In this document: piece after piece, positions 52,710-63,881 of the stretch
Layout: each line of letters opens with the position of its first letter
How positions within the stretch are numbered: position 1 is the stretch's first letter
NCBI RefSeq assembly: GCF_009696065.1
Contig: NZ_VUMS01000003.1
Coordinates: forward strand, 119,113-183,112
Length of the DNA stretch: 64,000 nt
Reading direction: 5' to 3'
From: Oliverpabstia intestinalis
GTDB taxonomy: Bacteria; Bacillota; Clostridia; Lachnospirales; Lachnospiraceae
Position numbers and translations under genes: made by a program
Notes under the pieces: generated by a model
The model's database searches: none
Told to the model about the DNA's origin: nothing
Seen by the model: the letters and a program-made list of their open reading frames with translations, nothing else

Positions 52710-53024
52710 GGGGAGAAGAGAAGTGCCTAAGGGTGAATAATCCAATTTTGGACAATCAGGCCATAGGAAATTTCTATCTCCGGACATCAGAAAATAGGAA
52801 AACCAGATATGGTAAATCCCATACTGGACAAACCGCTGCTATTAATAATCCATGTTATTAAATATGAATTATTAAAGAACCAGTAAGAAAATATATTTCG
52901 ATAAATCTTATATTGCTCTTGGGACTTATAAATATTGCTGCTATGGAAATAAAAATCTACTGTCATAATAAAAGGGAATTATATTAGAAAAATATTTATG
53001 GTTATGAAAAACCAAATTTGATTA
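52710..53024 (+). other. Decayed element DNA ahead of the restriction-modification island
   Basis: The stretch has no open gene. It includes the degraded tail of the HTH gene (to about 52850) and then AT-rich sequence. Base composition shifts here to the AT-rich level of the following island. Confidence 0.5.
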
Positions 53025-53053
53025 TTGACAATCAAATAAACAAATGCTATAGT
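53025..53053 (+). promoter_or_regulatory. Promoter of the type I restriction-modification operon
   Basis: TTGACA (53025-53030) and TATAGT (53048-53053) are 17 bases apart. The -35 box sits inside the inverted repeat TTGATTATTGACAATCAA, and a related TTGATTGT lies at about 53068, so a repressor site may overlap the promoter. Confidence 0.75.
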
Positions 53054-53098
53054 GAATACAAGAGAATTGATTGTGAATAACCAAAGGAGGAAACAGGG

Positions 53099-54820
53099 TT
53101 GAATATTTCAGTTAAAGAGTTAAAAGAAAAAGAAGGCTCGAAAGTTGAAGAGATTAGTTGGAATATTTCAAATAGGATGAGAGAACTTGGAAATACATCC
53201 GTATATGGAGGCTTTTGCTTATCGTATGTGGCGTATTTATCTTTAAAAAATAAGATAAACGATGTATATCAGTTAGTAGAATATGTGGAACTGACTTTTT
53301 CACCGGAGAGAGTCAGTTTCATAAAAGGAAATATTGAAAATTTATGGAATGTGGCAATAGAAATCGGAGAAGCATATTCAGAAGAAACACTTTTAGCAGT
53401 AGTATTGTGGTGGCCATTGCAAGGAAATAAATTTATGGGAGAATGCGAAACCCCACAGAGTGTTGTAAAGTTGGCAAATGAGATACTTCAAATTTCAAAT
53501 GATAAGGCAGCAGATTTCTGTAGTGGAATTGGAACATTTCTAGTGAATGCTATAGAAAGAAATCCAGAATCACAGTTTTATGGTGTGGAGCTTGTAACTG
53601 AGGTCAAAGAAGTGGCAGAAATCAGAACGGAATTAATTTCTGATCGGGTGAAAATTGAACAAAAATCAGTTCTGGACATAGATGACAATCTGATGTTCGA
53701 TAAAATATTCTGTGATTATCCTTGGGGGATAAGGGCGAAAGAGAGTATTGGAAACAACGAGGAATTAGAGGTGATATATAATGTTATACCAGAAGTACAG
53801 AAAGTAGCTGCGGGAGACTGGGTATTTATTATAAATGTCATGAATCATCTCAACAAACATGGAAAAGCGGTTGTTTCGGTGAGTAATGGAGTGACTTGGA
53901 ACGGAGGAATCAATACAGTAATCCGCGAAAAATTTGTAAAAAAAGGATTTGTCGAGGCGGTGATAGCACTTCCATCCAATTTGTATTCGAATACTGGAAT
54001 TGCCTGTTCATTACTGGTATTAAGCAGAAACAATAAAAATATAAGAATGATAGATGCAACGGAGATGGTCTCTGTTGGACGAAGACAGAATGTTCTTAGT
54101 GATGAAAATATTTCTAAAATTCTTGAACTATTGAATACAGATGACGATAACTCAAAGCTAGTTTTGGGTGAAGAGGTGGCAAAAAATGAATACACTCTTA
54201 ATCCGTCAAGATATCTTCAAAAAGAGATGCCCATAAAAAACGGGGTAGCATTTGAATCTGTGATAAAGAACATAACAAGAGGAGCACAGATTAAAGCAAC
54301 GATTTTAGATGAAATTGTATCTGATGAACCAACGAACATGCAGTATTTGATGCTGGCAAATATAAAGGATGGTATTATTAGTGATGATCTTCCTTATTTG
54401 AAAGAAATGAATCCTAAATACGAGAAATATTGTATTAAAAATGGAAGTCTCGTAATTTCCAAAAATGTATCTCCGGTAAAAATGGCAATTGCATCCGTAA
54501 AAGAAGGAAATAAGATTTTAGCAAATGGTAATCTTTATGTTATTGAGTTAGATGAAGATAAGATAAATCCTTACTTTTTGAAAGCATATTTGGAAAGTGA
54601 AAATGGAAAAGCAGCCTTATCTAGAGTAGCAGTAGGGGCTACTTTATTAAATCTGCCGGTTGAAGGATTGAAAAAAATAACAATTCCATTGCCTGACTTA
54701 AAAAGTCAGAAGATAATTGCAGATAAATATTACACCAAGATAAATGAAATAAAAGAATTGAAATACAAATTAGAAAAGGCAACAGCAGAATTAGAACATA
54801 TTTATACGGAGGAAAAATAA
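53099..54820 (+). CDS. N6-adenine methylase-like protein fused to one target-recognition domain
   Basis: The 573-residue protein begins at a TTG codon, eight bases after AAAGGAGG. A helical N-terminus (1-120) is followed by a methylase domain with a good SAM motif I (ADFCSGIGTF, about residue 138). At the catalytic motif IV, however, it reads DYPW (about residue 206) instead of NPPY/F. From about residue 380 it is like half of an HsdS subunit: a target-recognition domain with LPVEGLKKITIPLPDLKSQK and a closing coiled coil. It is first of the operon, one base before hsdM. It could be a second modification unit, a specificity-altering partner or an inactive regulator. Confidence 0.78.
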   Translation: MNISVKELKEKEGSKVEEISWNISNRMRELGNTSVYGGFCLSYVAYLSLKNKINDVYQLVEYVELTFSPERVSFIKGNIENLWNVAIEIGEAYSEETLLAVVLWWPLQGNKFMGECETPQSVVKLANEILQISNDKAADFCSGIGTFLVNAIERNPESQFYGVELVTEVKEVAEIRTELISDRVKIEQKSVLDIDDNLMFDKIFCDYPWGIRAKESIGNNEELEVIYNVIPEVQKVAAGDWVFIINVMNHLNKHGKAVVSVSNGVTWNGGINTVIREKFVKKGFVEAVIALPSNLYSNTGIACSLLVLSRNNKNIRMIDATEMVSVGRRQNVLSDENISKILELLNTDDDNSKLVLGEEVAKNEYTLNPSRYLQKEMPIKNGVAFESVIKNITRGAQIKATILDEIVSDEPTNMQYLMLANIKDGIISDDLPYLKEMNPKYEKYCIKNGSLVISKNVSPVKMAIASVKEGNKILANGNLYVIELDEDKINPYFLKAYLESENGKAALSRVAVGATLLNLPVEGLKKITIPLPDLKSQKIIADKYYTKINEIKELKYKLEKATAELEHIYTEEK

Positions 54821-56581
54821 ATGGATGAAAATAATAAATTTGATGTAGTTGGAACTAATATAGCAGAGAAAGCGACAATGATCTGGAATGTAGCAGATAT
54901 GCTCCGTGGCCCATTTAAACCGCATGAATATGGATTGGTAATTTTGCCAATGACAGTAGTAAAAAGATTTCATGATTGTTTATTACCGACACATAAAACA
55001 GTATTGGAACAGTATGAAAAGGTGAAGAATTTTGCTGTAATTGATGGATTTCTGACAAAAGCTTCCGGTTATCAATTTTATAACATCAGCAAATATACAT
55101 TTGAATCTTTATTAGCTGATCCGGAAAATATCGAAGCAAATTTTCGAGATTATCTGAATGGATTTTCAGCAAATGTTCAGGATGTGCTGGCAAAGTTTGA
55201 TTTTGATAATATTATCCGCAGAATGGTGGAAAGTAATACCTTGTATCTTGTCATAAAAGAATTTAATTCACAAAAAGGATATCTGGGACCAGATAAGATC
55301 AGTGCAGTAGACTGTGGATATATTTTTGAAGATCTGGTAAAACGATTTTCAGAGTCTTTTGGAGAAGAGGCAGGAGCACATTTTACCAGTAGAGATATCA
55401 TCTATTTAATGACGGATTTACTTTTATCAGATGCAGATCTGAGTAAGGGTGGAAATGTAACAGTGTATGACATGGCGATGGGAACATCTCAGATGCTTAG
55501 CTGCATGGAAGAAAGAATTCAGGAGCTAAACACAGAGATTGGAGTTACCTGCTTTGGTCAGGAGTTTAATCCCTCTACATTTGCGATTGCAAAAGCGGAT
55601 ATGATGATTCGTGGGGGCGATCCAAATAATATGAGATTTGGAGATACCTTGTCAGAAGATCAGTTTAGCGGGTATCAGTTTCAGTATATTATTTCAAATC
55701 CGCCTTTCGGAATTGACTGGAAAAGAGAAAAAACAGCAGTAGAGGCAGAAGCGAAGAAAGGTGAATTGGGAAGATTTGCACCTGGACTTCCGAAGATATC
55801 TGATGGACAGCAGTTATTTGTATTAAATGGGCTTTCCAAGCTGGCTCCAAATGGAAAAATGGCGATTATTCAGAATGGCTCATCATTATTTTCGGGAGAT
55901 GCCGGAAGTGGACCGTCAGAAATAAGAAGATATATTTTGGAAAATGACTGGTTGGATGCGATTGTGCAGTTAGGTACAGATATGTTTATGAATACCGGTA
56001 TCAGCACTTATATTTGGATCTGTTCTAAAGATAAACCAGTACACAGAGCTGGAAAAGTGCAGTTGATTGATGCTTCGCACTGTTTTGAAGCAAGAAGAAA
56101 AAGTATCGGAACGAAAAGGAATGACATTACTGATAAATGCCGTGATCTAATTGTAAAAGCATATGGTGCATTTGAAAATGGAACTGTATATGGCGAGAAA
56201 GATGGTATTTACTGTCAGAGTAAGATTTTTGGTGCAGAAGAATTTGGATATCAGAAGATTATAGTAGAACAGCCGCAGAAAGATGAAAATGGTGAAACCA
56301 TATTAAAAAAGGGAAAGCCAGTAGCTGATGTGTCTCTGCGTGACACAGAAAATGTACCGCTGACAGAAGAGATTGAGGAATATTTCAAGAGAGAAGTATT
56401 ACCATATGCACCAGAAGCATGGATAGATGAAAAGAAAACGAAAAAAGGATACGAGATTCCAATGACAAGATATTTTTATGAATATCAGGCACCGGAACCA
56501 GTGGAAGAAATTGCGGTACGCTTGCATGAATTGGAACTGGATATTCAGAGTAGTTTGGATGCTTTATTTGGGGAGGAATGA
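54821..56581 (+). CDS. hsdM: Type I restriction-modification methylase subunit HsdM
   Basis: The 586-residue protein has the HsdM N-terminal helical domain (ADMLRGPFKPHEYGLVILPM), the N6-adenine methylase domain with catalytic NPPF at residue 293, and the usual helical tail. Motif I reads YDMAMGTSQML (about residue 216), where most HsdM proteins have DPACGSGG-like sequences, so the SAM loop deviates. With HsdS it methylates adenine in the two halves of an asymmetric site. The start touches the end of the preceding methylase gene; hsdS begins one base after its stop. Confidence 0.93.
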   Translation: MDENNKFDVVGTNIAEKATMIWNVADMLRGPFKPHEYGLVILPMTVVKRFHDCLLPTHKTVLEQYEKVKNFAVIDGFLTKASGYQFYNISKYTFESLLADPENIEANFRDYLNGFSANVQDVLAKFDFDNIIRRMVESNTLYLVIKEFNSQKGYLGPDKISAVDCGYIFEDLVKRFSESFGEEAGAHFTSRDIIYLMTDLLLSDADLSKGGNVTVYDMAMGTSQMLSCMEERIQELNTEIGVTCFGQEFNPSTFAIAKADMMIRGGDPNNMRFGDTLSEDQFSGYQFQYIISNPPFGIDWKREKTAVEAEAKKGELGRFAPGLPKISDGQQLFVLNGLSKLAPNGKMAIIQNGSSLFSGDAGSGPSEIRRYILENDWLDAIVQLGTDMFMNTGISTYIWICSKDKPVHRAGKVQLIDASHCFEARRKSIGTKRNDITDKCRDLIVKAYGAFENGTVYGEKDGIYCQSKIFGAEEFGYQKIIVEQPQKDENGETILKKGKPVADVSLRDTENVPLTEEIEEYFKREVLPYAPEAWIDEKKTKKGYEIPMTRYFYEYQAPEPVEEIAVRLHELELDIQSSLDALFGEE

Positions 56582-56582
56582 T

Positions 56583-57920
56583 ATGAGTAGAGAGATGAAA
56601 GATTCAGGGGTTGAATGGATTGGAGAGATACCGGAGGAATGGAAGATAAGGAGACTAAAAGCACTACTTATTGAAAGAAATCAGAAAAATGATGATTTAA
56701 AAACAAAATTTATCTTGTCGTTAGGGGTTAACTATGGCGTAGTACCATATTCAGAAAAAGAAGGTGGTGGAAATAAAGCAAAAGAAAATTTGCAGGATTA
56801 TAAAGTGGCATATCCAGGTGATATAGTAATGAATAGTATGAATATTATATCAGGCTCAGTTGGAATATCGCATTATATGGGGTGTGTAAGTCCTGTATAT
56901 TATATGTTTTACCCTAGAAATAATGATGTAAATGTTAACTATTATCATTTTTTATTTCAAACAAAAGCATTTCAAAGAAGTTTGGTGGGATTAGGCAATG
57001 GAATATTGATAAAAGAAAATGAAAAAGGAAATTTTAATACAGTTAGAATGCGTATACCAGTAAACAGATTGAATGCATTATTTCTCCCAGTGCCCAATTT
57101 AGAAGAACAAAATAGAATTTCAACATTTTTAACTGATAAATGCTTAAAAATAGAGAATATTATAAAGGATACAGAGAAATCTATAGAAAAATATAAGAAA
57201 CTTAAATTGGCTCTTATAACAAAAAGTGTTACAAAGGGAATTCGCAAAAATAGAAAGTTTAAAGATAGCGGATATGATTTTATAGGGCTAATTCCTGAGG
57301 AATGGGAAATATGTAAGGTAAGACATATAGGAAGATTACAAAATGGCATAAGTAAGGGAGCAGAATATTTTGGAAAAGGCTATCCGTTTGTAAGTTATGG
57401 GGATGTGTATCGCAATTACTCTTTACCAAGACAAGTAGAGGGCTTAATTGATTCAACAGAAAAGGAACAAGAAATATATTCAGTGAAAAAGGGAGATGTT
57501 TTCTTTACAAGAACATCAGAGACAATAGAAGAAGTTGGATTTTCAAGTGTATGTGAAAAGGATATACTTAATGCAACTTTTGCAGGATTTTTGATAAGAC
57601 TTAGACCATTCGAACAAGAGAAGATAGATACTGAATTTTTAAAGTATTACTTTAGAAGTGAGCATCAACGGTTTTATCTTGTAAAAGAAATGAATTTAGT
57701 GACAAGAGCAAGCTTGGGTCAACCTTTACTTAAAGGAATGCCGGTACTTATTCCACCTAAAGTAGAACAAGAAGAAATTGCGAAATATTTGAACAAAAAA
57801 TGCAACATCATTGATAAAGTAATACAAAAAAAAGAAGAGATGATTCAGGAAATTAGTGAGTATAAAAAATCCTTGATTTACGAGTATGTCACAGGAAAAA
57901 GGGAGGTGCCAAAATCTTGA
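56583..57920 (+). CDS. hsdS: Type I restriction-modification specificity subunit HsdS
   Basis: The 445-residue protein has two target-recognition domains (about 10-190 and 245-405), each opened by the repeated start [14 protein letters not shown] and [14 protein letters not shown] and each closed by a coiled coil ([14 protein letters not shown].. and [14 protein letters not shown]..). It chooses the DNA sequence for both methylation and cleavage. I chose the ATG at 56583 because GGGGAGGA precedes it; the longer frame has no ribosome site. It overlaps hsdR by four bases. Confidence 0.94.
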   Translation: MSREMKDSGVEWIGEIPEEWKIRRLKALLIERNQKNDDLKTKFILSLGVNYGVVPYSEKEGGGNKAKENLQDYKVAYPGDIVMNSMNIISGSVGISHYMGCVSPVYYMFYPRNNDVNVNYYHFLFQTKAFQRSLVGLGNGILIKENEKGNFNTVRMRIPVNRLNALFLPVPNLEEQNRISTFLTDKCLKIENIIKDTEKSIEKYKKLKLALITKSVTKGIRKNRKFKDSGYDFIGLIPEEWEICKVRHIGRLQNGISKGAEYFGKGYPFVSYGDVYRNYSLPRQVEGLIDSTEKEQEIYSVKKGDVFFTRTSETIEEVGFSSVCEKDILNATFAGFLIRLRPFEQEKIDTEFLKYYFRSEHQRFYLVKEMNLVTRASLGQPLLKGMPVLIPPKVEQEEIAKYLNKKCNIIDKVIQKKEEMIQEISEYKKSLIYEYVTGKREVPKS

Positions 57921-60900
57921 GTATAGATGTTACAACAGAGAAACGTTTTGAAGCAGATATTGAAGAATTTTTTCTATCACCGGCAGGTGGCTACACTCAT
58001 AATAACGATATGTATGATCCGCAGCTTGGCGTTTATAAAGATACTCTATTGAGATTTGTTCAGAGAACACAGCCGAAAGAGTGGAAACGTTTTCTGTTGC
58101 AGAATAAAGTGAATCCAGAACGTAAATTCTGTCTTGCGTTCAACAATGCTTGTGATATGGACGGACTTATTTCTGTATTGCGACATGGATTTAAACATAG
58201 AGGCATTCCATTCAAAGTATGTTATTTTAAACCAGAATCAGGGTTAAACCAAACAGCGGAAGCACTGTACGAAAAGAATGAAATTACTTGCAACAGACAG
58301 TGGTTTTATTCCAGTGATACACATAGTTCTGTTGATATGGTTCTGTCGGTAAATGGGATACCAGTATTTGCCCTGGAATTAAAGAATCAGTATACAGGGC
58401 AAAATGTTGATAATGCCAAGCGTCAGTGGATGTATGATCGTGACCCAAGAGAAATATGTTTTCAGTTCAATAAGAGAATCTTAGGATATTTTTGTATTGA
58501 TCAGTTGGAAGTTTGGATGACAACCCGGTTGGAAGGAAAAACTACATATTTTCTTCCGTTCAATCAGGGATCAAACGGTGCTGGAAATGATGGCGGCAAG
58601 GGAAATCCTGCGAATCCGGAGGGATATCCAACATCATACTTCTGGGAGTATGTATTCCAGAAAGACAGCATGATGGATATTATCCAAAAGTTTATTCATC
58701 TGCAGGTAAAGGAAGAAAAGAAACAAATGCCTGACGGATCAGAGCAGGTTACAAAAAAGAAAAGATTAATTTTTCCAAGATATCATCAATTGGACGTTGT
58801 ACGTAAATTAATTGCAGATGTGAAAGAAGAAGGTGCAGGTCATAATTATCTGATTCAACATAGTGCAGGTTCTGGAAAGTCCAATTCTATTGCCTGGACA
58901 GCTTATAGACTGGCATCCTTACATGATTCGAATGATGCATCCGTTTTCAGCAGTGTGGTTGTAGTTACAGACCGAACCGTGTTAGATGAACAGTTACAGG
59001 AAACCATTTCAGGGTTTGATCACACGATAGGGGCGGTAGAGACGATTGATGATAAAAAGAACTCAAAAGATCTACGAGATGCCATCAATAACGGGGCAAG
59101 AATTATTGTAACCACATTGCAGAAATTTCCAGTGATTTATCAGGAAGTGGATAAGGTTGCCGGAAGAAATTTTGCGATTATTGTAGATGAAGCTCATTCT
59201 TCACAGACGGGAAGTTCTGCAATGAAATTGAAAGCAGCGCTGGCAGATACAGAAGCGGCATTGAGAGAATATGCGGAAATAGAAGGAAAAGCAGAAGATG
59301 AAATAGATAGAAATGATAAACTTGTTCAGGAGATGCTGACACATGGAAAACATCCAAATTTATCCTTTTTTGCATTTACTGCGACTCCGAAATCGGCAAC
59401 ACTGGAGATGTTTGGAAGTCAATGGACAGATGGAAGTTTTCATCCATTTCATATTTATAGCATGAGGCAGGCGATAGAAGAAGGGTTCATACTGGATGTT
59501 TTGCAGAATTATATGACTTACAGTACATGTTTCAAAATTGCAAAAGATACACCAGAAAATCCTGAGCTTCCAGAAAGCAGAGCAACAAAAATTATAAAGA
59601 AGTATGAAAAATTGCATCCATATAATATCAGCCAGAAAGCACAGATTATCGTAGAAACCTTCAGAGAGACTACGAAACAAAAAATTGGTGGAAAAGGGAA
59701 AATGATGGTTGTCACAGATTCGAGACTGGCAGCAGTTCGATATTTCCATGAAATCAAAAGATATATAAGAGAACAACATTATGTAGATATGGATATTTTG
59801 GCTGCATTTTCCGGAACGGTGCAGGATGGAGATGAAGAGTATACAGAGTCCGGGCTGAACGTAAGGAAAGATGGAAGCCATATATCAGAAAGTCAGACAA
59901 AAGAAGAATTCCATGATAATTTCAATGTTCTGGTAGTAGCGGAAAAATATCAGACTGGTTTTGATGAACCACTGTTACATACAATGATTGTTGATAAGAA
60001 ATTGAAAAATGTGAAAGCAGTGCAGACGTTATCTCGTTTAAATCGAACATGCCCTGGAAAAGTAGACACATTTGTGTTGGATTTTGCAAATAAAAAAGAA
60101 GATATTCTTGAAGCATTTCAGCCATTTTATCAGGAGACAAGTCTTGAGCAGGAAGTAAATGTGGATTTGATTTATCAGACAGAAAAAGAACTTCTGGATT
60201 ATGCAATTTATAATGAAAATGATATCAAGGCATTTATTGATATATGGAATCATCCTGATAAGCAGGATGCAACTGCGATGGGAAAAATGACAAGTGTATT
60301 AAAACCGGTAGCAGATAGATACAATTTGAAAAATCCAGAAGAACGATATCAGTTTAGAAGGCAGGTAAGAAAAATATTAAGATGGTATAGTTATATAACA
60401 CAAGTAGTTCGAATGTTTGACGCTGATATGCATAAGGAATATCTTTTCCTTAGTTATTTGATCGGACTCTTGCCGGAAGAAAAGGAAGAACCGATTGATT
60501 TAGATGGAAAGCTGAAACTGGAATACTATAAATTGCAGAAGACTTTTGCGGGTGCAATAAAACTGGAAAAAGTTGACGGGCAATACGTTCCGTCTAAAAA
60601 GCAAGGAGCACAGGGAATCCGACAGAAAAGCACATTGGATGAAATCTTGGATAAGATTAATGAGAAGTACAAAGGACAGTTCACAGATGGAGATCGGGTG
60701 ATGCTTAGTGCTTTACACGATAAATTGATTGCCGATGATAAGCTGGCAAGTTCTGCTCGTACTTCAGATCCACGAATCTTTACGGAAAGTATTTTCCCTT
60801 CAGCTTTTGGAAATGCAGCAATGGAAAGTTATATGGAAGCGCAGGACAGCTATGGTTCTCTATTTGAGGACAAAAGTAAGTATGATGCTGTAATGAGTGC

Positions 60901-61018
60901 ACTGGCGGGAGTGATTTACAGGGAAATGCGTTCTAAAAAGACTGTGGATTACCGGAAAATTGAGAGAGATGAGCAAGTGCAAATGGTAGCGGAAGAACCA
61001 GTTAAATATGGGAAATAA
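57917..61018 (+). CDS. hsdR: Type I restriction endonuclease subunit HsdR
   Basis: The 1033-residue protein has a PD-(D/E)xK nuclease at the N-terminus (Asp140, then Glu154-Leu-Lys156 in FALELKNQ), helicase Walker A AGSGKS at about residue 318, DEAH at about 424, and FAFTATPK as motif III. It moves DNA with ATP and cuts far from unmethylated sites. The start is TTG, with GGGAGGTG upstream, and shares four bases with the hsdS stop. No truncation is seen. Confidence 0.95.
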   Translation: MSIDVTTEKRFEADIEEFFLSPAGGYTHNNDMYDPQLGVYKDTLLRFVQRTQPKEWKRFLLQNKVNPERKFCLAFNNACDMDGLISVLRHGFKHRGIPFKVCYFKPESGLNQTAEALYEKNEITCNRQWFYSSDTHSSVDMVLSVNGIPVFALELKNQYTGQNVDNAKRQWMYDRDPREICFQFNKRILGYFCIDQLEVWMTTRLEGKTTYFLPFNQGSNGAGNDGGKGNPANPEGYPTSYFWEYVFQKDSMMDIIQKFIHLQVKEEKKQMPDGSEQVTKKKRLIFPRYHQLDVVRKLIADVKEEGAGHNYLIQHSAGSGKSNSIAWTAYRLASLHDSNDASVFSSVVVVTDRTVLDEQLQETISGFDHTIGAVETIDDKKNSKDLRDAINNGARIIVTTLQKFPVIYQEVDKVAGRNFAIIVDEAHSSQTGSSAMKLKAALADTEAALREYAEIEGKAEDEIDRNDKLVQEMLTHGKHPNLSFFAFTATPKSATLEMFGSQWTDGSFHPFHIYSMRQAIEEGFILDVLQNYMTYSTCFKIAKDTPENPELPESRATKIIKKYEKLHPYNISQKAQIIVETFRETTKQKIGGKGKMMVVTDSRLAAVRYFHEIKRYIREQHYVDMDILAAFSGTVQDGDEEYTESGLNVRKDGSHISESQTKEEFHDNFNVLVVAEKYQTGFDEPLLHTMIVDKKLKNVKAVQTLSRLNRTCPGKVDTFVLDFANKKEDILEAFQPFYQETSLEQEVNVDLIYQTEKELLDYAIYNENDIKAFIDIWNHPDKQDATAMGKMTSVLKPVADRYNLKNPEERYQFRRQVRKILRWYSYITQVVRMFDADMHKEYLFLSYLIGLLPEEKEEPIDLDGKLKLEYYKLQKTFAGAIKLEKVDGQYVPSKKQGAQGIRQKSTLDEILDKINEKYKGQFTDGDRVMLSALHDKLIADDKLASSARTSDPRIFTESIFPSAFGNAAMESYMEAQDSYGSLFEDKSKYDAVMSALAGVIYREMRSKKTVDYRKIERDEQVQMVAEEPVKYGK

Positions 61019-61048
61019 GTAAGAATTATAAAGCGTGGAGGGTGTTTT

Positions 61049-63016
61049 ATGTATATTTCTTCAGTTTCAATTGAAAACTTTAGAGCGTTTAAAGAGAAGA
61101 CCGTATTTCATTTTAATCCAGGAGTTACCGTACTTATCGGAGAAAATGATTGTGGAAAATCAACTGTTATCGATGCCATTCGTTATGTGTTAGGAACAAC
61201 AGATCAATCGTGGCAGCGTGTAGAGTTATCTGATTATCATCAAGAAAATACCGTTAATGAAATACATATTACTATTACATTTTCAAACTTAACAGTTAGA
61301 GAAAAAGCAGCTTTTTTGGAGTGTTTAACGTACACAAAAGACGAAGAAATACTAATAATTAATTGGTCAGCAAAGTATATGACTAATGTAAATCCACATA
61401 GGACATTTGTAAGTGTGAATTGCGGAAGAAATGCAGATGTAGCAGCACCTTCAGCAGAAGCACGTGAATTGTTAAGAGTGACATATTTAAAGCCACTGAG
61501 AGATGCACAAGCACAAATGAAATCGGGAAGAGGATCACGTTTGGCTCAAATATTAAGTAGTATACCAGATTTGAATTTAGGTGAGCGAGAATATAAAGAA
61601 GGAATAGATATAACTTCATTGTCTCTCGCTGGAATTTTTGATTTGTCCAATCAGTTACTGGCTGAACATAAAGTGATTAAAGCTGTGAATAAGGGAATAG
61701 GTGATATTTTAAATACAGAGTTAATGCTAAATAATGATGCTGTAAAAACACAAATTACAGTCGCTGGTGATGGTAACACGGATGAAAAGAAGATATATTC
61801 ATTGTTGGAAAAATTGGATTTGAATATTCAAAAAGATTCAGTATCAAATTATGGTAATGTGGGACTTGGAACAAGCAATTTAATGAGTATGGCATGTGAA
61901 ATGTTACTGAATCAGGATAATAATGAATTAAGTACATTCATGTTAATTGAAGAACCGGAAGCGCATATACATGCTCAAAGACAATTGAAGCTTATACAGT
62001 CTATGCAAAAGAAAGGAGAAAATCAACAAGTAATAATGACAACGCATTCTCCTTTATTGGCATCAGTGGTAGAACTTAATAATTTACTTTTGATACAAAA
62101 TCGGAAAGCTTTTTCGATGAGAGAGGGAGAAACAATGTTGGATTCTTCTGATTATAAATTTTTAGAACGTTATTTGGATGCTACGAAAGCCAATTTATTT
62201 TTTGCCAAAGGTGTAATCATTGTAGAAGGACCAGGAGAGGCTTTATTATTACCAACTCTTGCGCAATTATTGAACAGAAATTTAACAGATTATGGAATAT
62301 CTATTGTTGATGTTAAAAGTACAGGTCTTCGAAGATATGCAAGGATTTTTCAGAGAAAAGAGGGAGATGAAATAAATATTCCTGTATCGTGTATTACAGA
62401 TAGAGATGTAATGCCAGAATGCGCACCTGCAATTTGTCTTGATGAAAAATATAAGGATAAAGAAAATTGGCCAAAGAAAAATCGAAAATGGAAAGTAGAG
62501 TCTGAAATAAAAGACAAAGAAAAGTATATACAAGAGATTGAAAAAAAGGCAAATGGTCAAAATGTTAAAACATTTATTCCAGAGCAGTGGACGTTGGAAT
62601 ATGAGCTAGCTGCCAATGGATTAGGCGAAGAAATGTTGCAAACTATTGCAACTATGCTTGCAGAAAAAATTCAGGACAAAGAAAAGAACGAGGAGAAGAA
62701 AGCGGAGCTATTAGAAAAGTACACAAAAGAATATAATGAATATAAGAATAAAGAGGCTAAAGCATCTTATGTATACTCGTTTTTTTCGCATAAGATAGTA
62801 TCAAAAGCGGAGTTTGCGCAAAAATTTAGTTTTGATTTGGAAAACATATTTAAGGGAAAAACAGTTGAAGAGATAGTGACAGTATTGCCAAATTATTTGG
62901 TGAAAGCTATAGAATATGTGACAATGATATTGTCAATATTGGTTGACACATTTATCTCAAAGATATCACTGCCTATGCAGCCTGTTCCAGAGATTGGTAG
63001 TATCTCTGTCGCTTAA
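61049..63016 (+). CDS. OLD-type ATPase/TOPRIM nuclease, 3' end altered by an IS
   Basis: The 655-codon frame begins with an ABC/SMC-like ATPase: Walker A GENDCGKST (residues 31-39) and LIEEPEAHIHAQ (about 299-310). A TOPRIM nuclease follows (IIVEGPGEALLLP with Glu392; ITDRD at about 450). GajA-like OLD nucleases of this type act in anti-phage defence, often with a UvrD-like helicase gene next door. Homology seems to stop near base 62930, after YLVKAIEYVT, and the last 30 or so residues are encoded by IS sequence. It follows hsdR by 30 bases, with GGAGGGT before the ATG. Confidence 0.85.
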   Translation: MYISSVSIENFRAFKEKTVFHFNPGVTVLIGENDCGKSTVIDAIRYVLGTTDQSWQRVELSDYHQENTVNEIHITITFSNLTVREKAAFLECLTYTKDEEILIINWSAKYMTNVNPHRTFVSVNCGRNADVAAPSAEARELLRVTYLKPLRDAQAQMKSGRGSRLAQILSSIPDLNLGEREYKEGIDITSLSLAGIFDLSNQLLAEHKVIKAVNKGIGDILNTELMLNNDAVKTQITVAGDGNTDEKKIYSLLEKLDLNIQKDSVSNYGNVGLGTSNLMSMACEMLLNQDNNELSTFMLIEEPEAHIHAQRQLKLIQSMQKKGENQQVIMTTHSPLLASVVELNNLLLIQNRKAFSMREGETMLDSSDYKFLERYLDATKANLFFAKGVIIVEGPGEALLLPTLAQLLNRNLTDYGISIVDVKSTGLRRYARIFQRKEGDEINIPVSCITDRDVMPECAPAICLDEKYKDKENWPKKNRKWKVESEIKDKEKYIQEIEKKANGQNVKTFIPEQWTLEYELAANGLGEEMLQTIATMLAEKIQDKEKNEEKKAELLEKYTKEYNEYKNKEAKASYVYSFFSHKIVSKAEFAQKFSFDLENIFKGKTVEEIVTVLPNYLVKAIEYVTMILSILVDTFISKISLPMQPVPEIGSISVA

Positions 63017-63881
63017 TTATCGGAGGAAGCCCACCGTTGGCAGAGCAGATCCTCCTGTTATTCCAGTAATTGATGAAGTATCTCCAAATGAGAACCTTCA
63101 GTTCTTCTATGGTCATAGTCTCCGTATTGTAGCGGTCATAGAGAAGCTCGCTTTTCATTCTGGCCCACATGCTTTCGCATCGGGCATTATCGTGGCACCT
63201 GCCACCAGCACTGTTCATGCTTTGAATAATACCGTATTTAGCAAGAGCCTTACGATAAGTTTCACTGGTATATTGTGTTCCTCTGTCAGAGTGTACAATA
63301 GCCCCTCGCAGATCAGGATATGCCAGATAGGCATTATCCAGGGTATGCTCACACAAAGTTGCTTTCATGTTGGTTTCCATTGCCAGACCAAGGACACTGG
63401 AATCAAAGCAGTCAAAGATAGCTGAAACATACAGTTTTCCATCTTTAGCCTTGATTTCTGTGATGTCAGTTACACATTTTTCAAGTGGCTTATCAGATTT
63501 GAAATCTCGCTTCAGAAGATCATCTGACTTACGAGCTTCCCGATCAGCCTTGGTAATACCATTCGGCTTACGCTTTGGTTGATGACTAAGGCCAATTTCA
63601 TCCATGACCCTGTAGACGGTTCGCTCACTAGGAATCTTGAGTCCTTCCGGTTTCTTAAGGAGAAGTGCCTGATACATGCGAATACGCCCATAGGTATCAT
63701 TACATTCATCCTCTGTATTGATTGCTCTCATAGCATCAGCGAGATCCTGATATTTCCAGGGGCGATCTTTATAAGCAAGATATTTGTAGAACCCCTGGCG
63801 GCTAACGCCAAGCATCCGGCAATAGAATGAAAGTTTTCCCTTAATCATGCCGTCTTCCGTTTTTATGGCAATGAACATCAT
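62973..63881 (-). CDS. IS3-family transposase OrfB (DDE catalytic part)
   Basis: The 302-residue protein has an HTH_21 region (GVSRQGFYKYLAYKDR) and the rve integrase core with the DDE residues in CVTDITEIK, VHSDRGTQYTS and NARCESMWARMKSELL, followed by the family's IWRYFINYWNNRR. It is probably made as an OrfAB fusion by -1 frameshifting or by coupled restart: its ATG overlaps the orfA stop as ATGA. No A-rich slippery run is seen at the overlap. It appears intact. Confidence 0.93.
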   Translation of the reverse strand: MMFIAIKTEDGMIKGKLSFYCRMLGVSRQGFYKYLAYKDRPWKYQDLADAMRAINTEDECNDTYGRIRMYQALLLKKPEGLKIPSERTVYRVMDEIGLSHQPKRKPNGITKADREARKSDDLLKRDFKSDKPLEKCVTDITEIKAKDGKLYVSAIFDCFDSSVLGLAMETNMKATLCEHTLDNAYLAYPDLRGAIVHSDRGTQYTSETYRKALAKYGIIQSMNSAGGRCHDNARCESMWARMKSELLYDRYNTETMTIEELKVLIWRYFINYWNNRRICSANGGLPPIIKRQRYYQSLEQAA

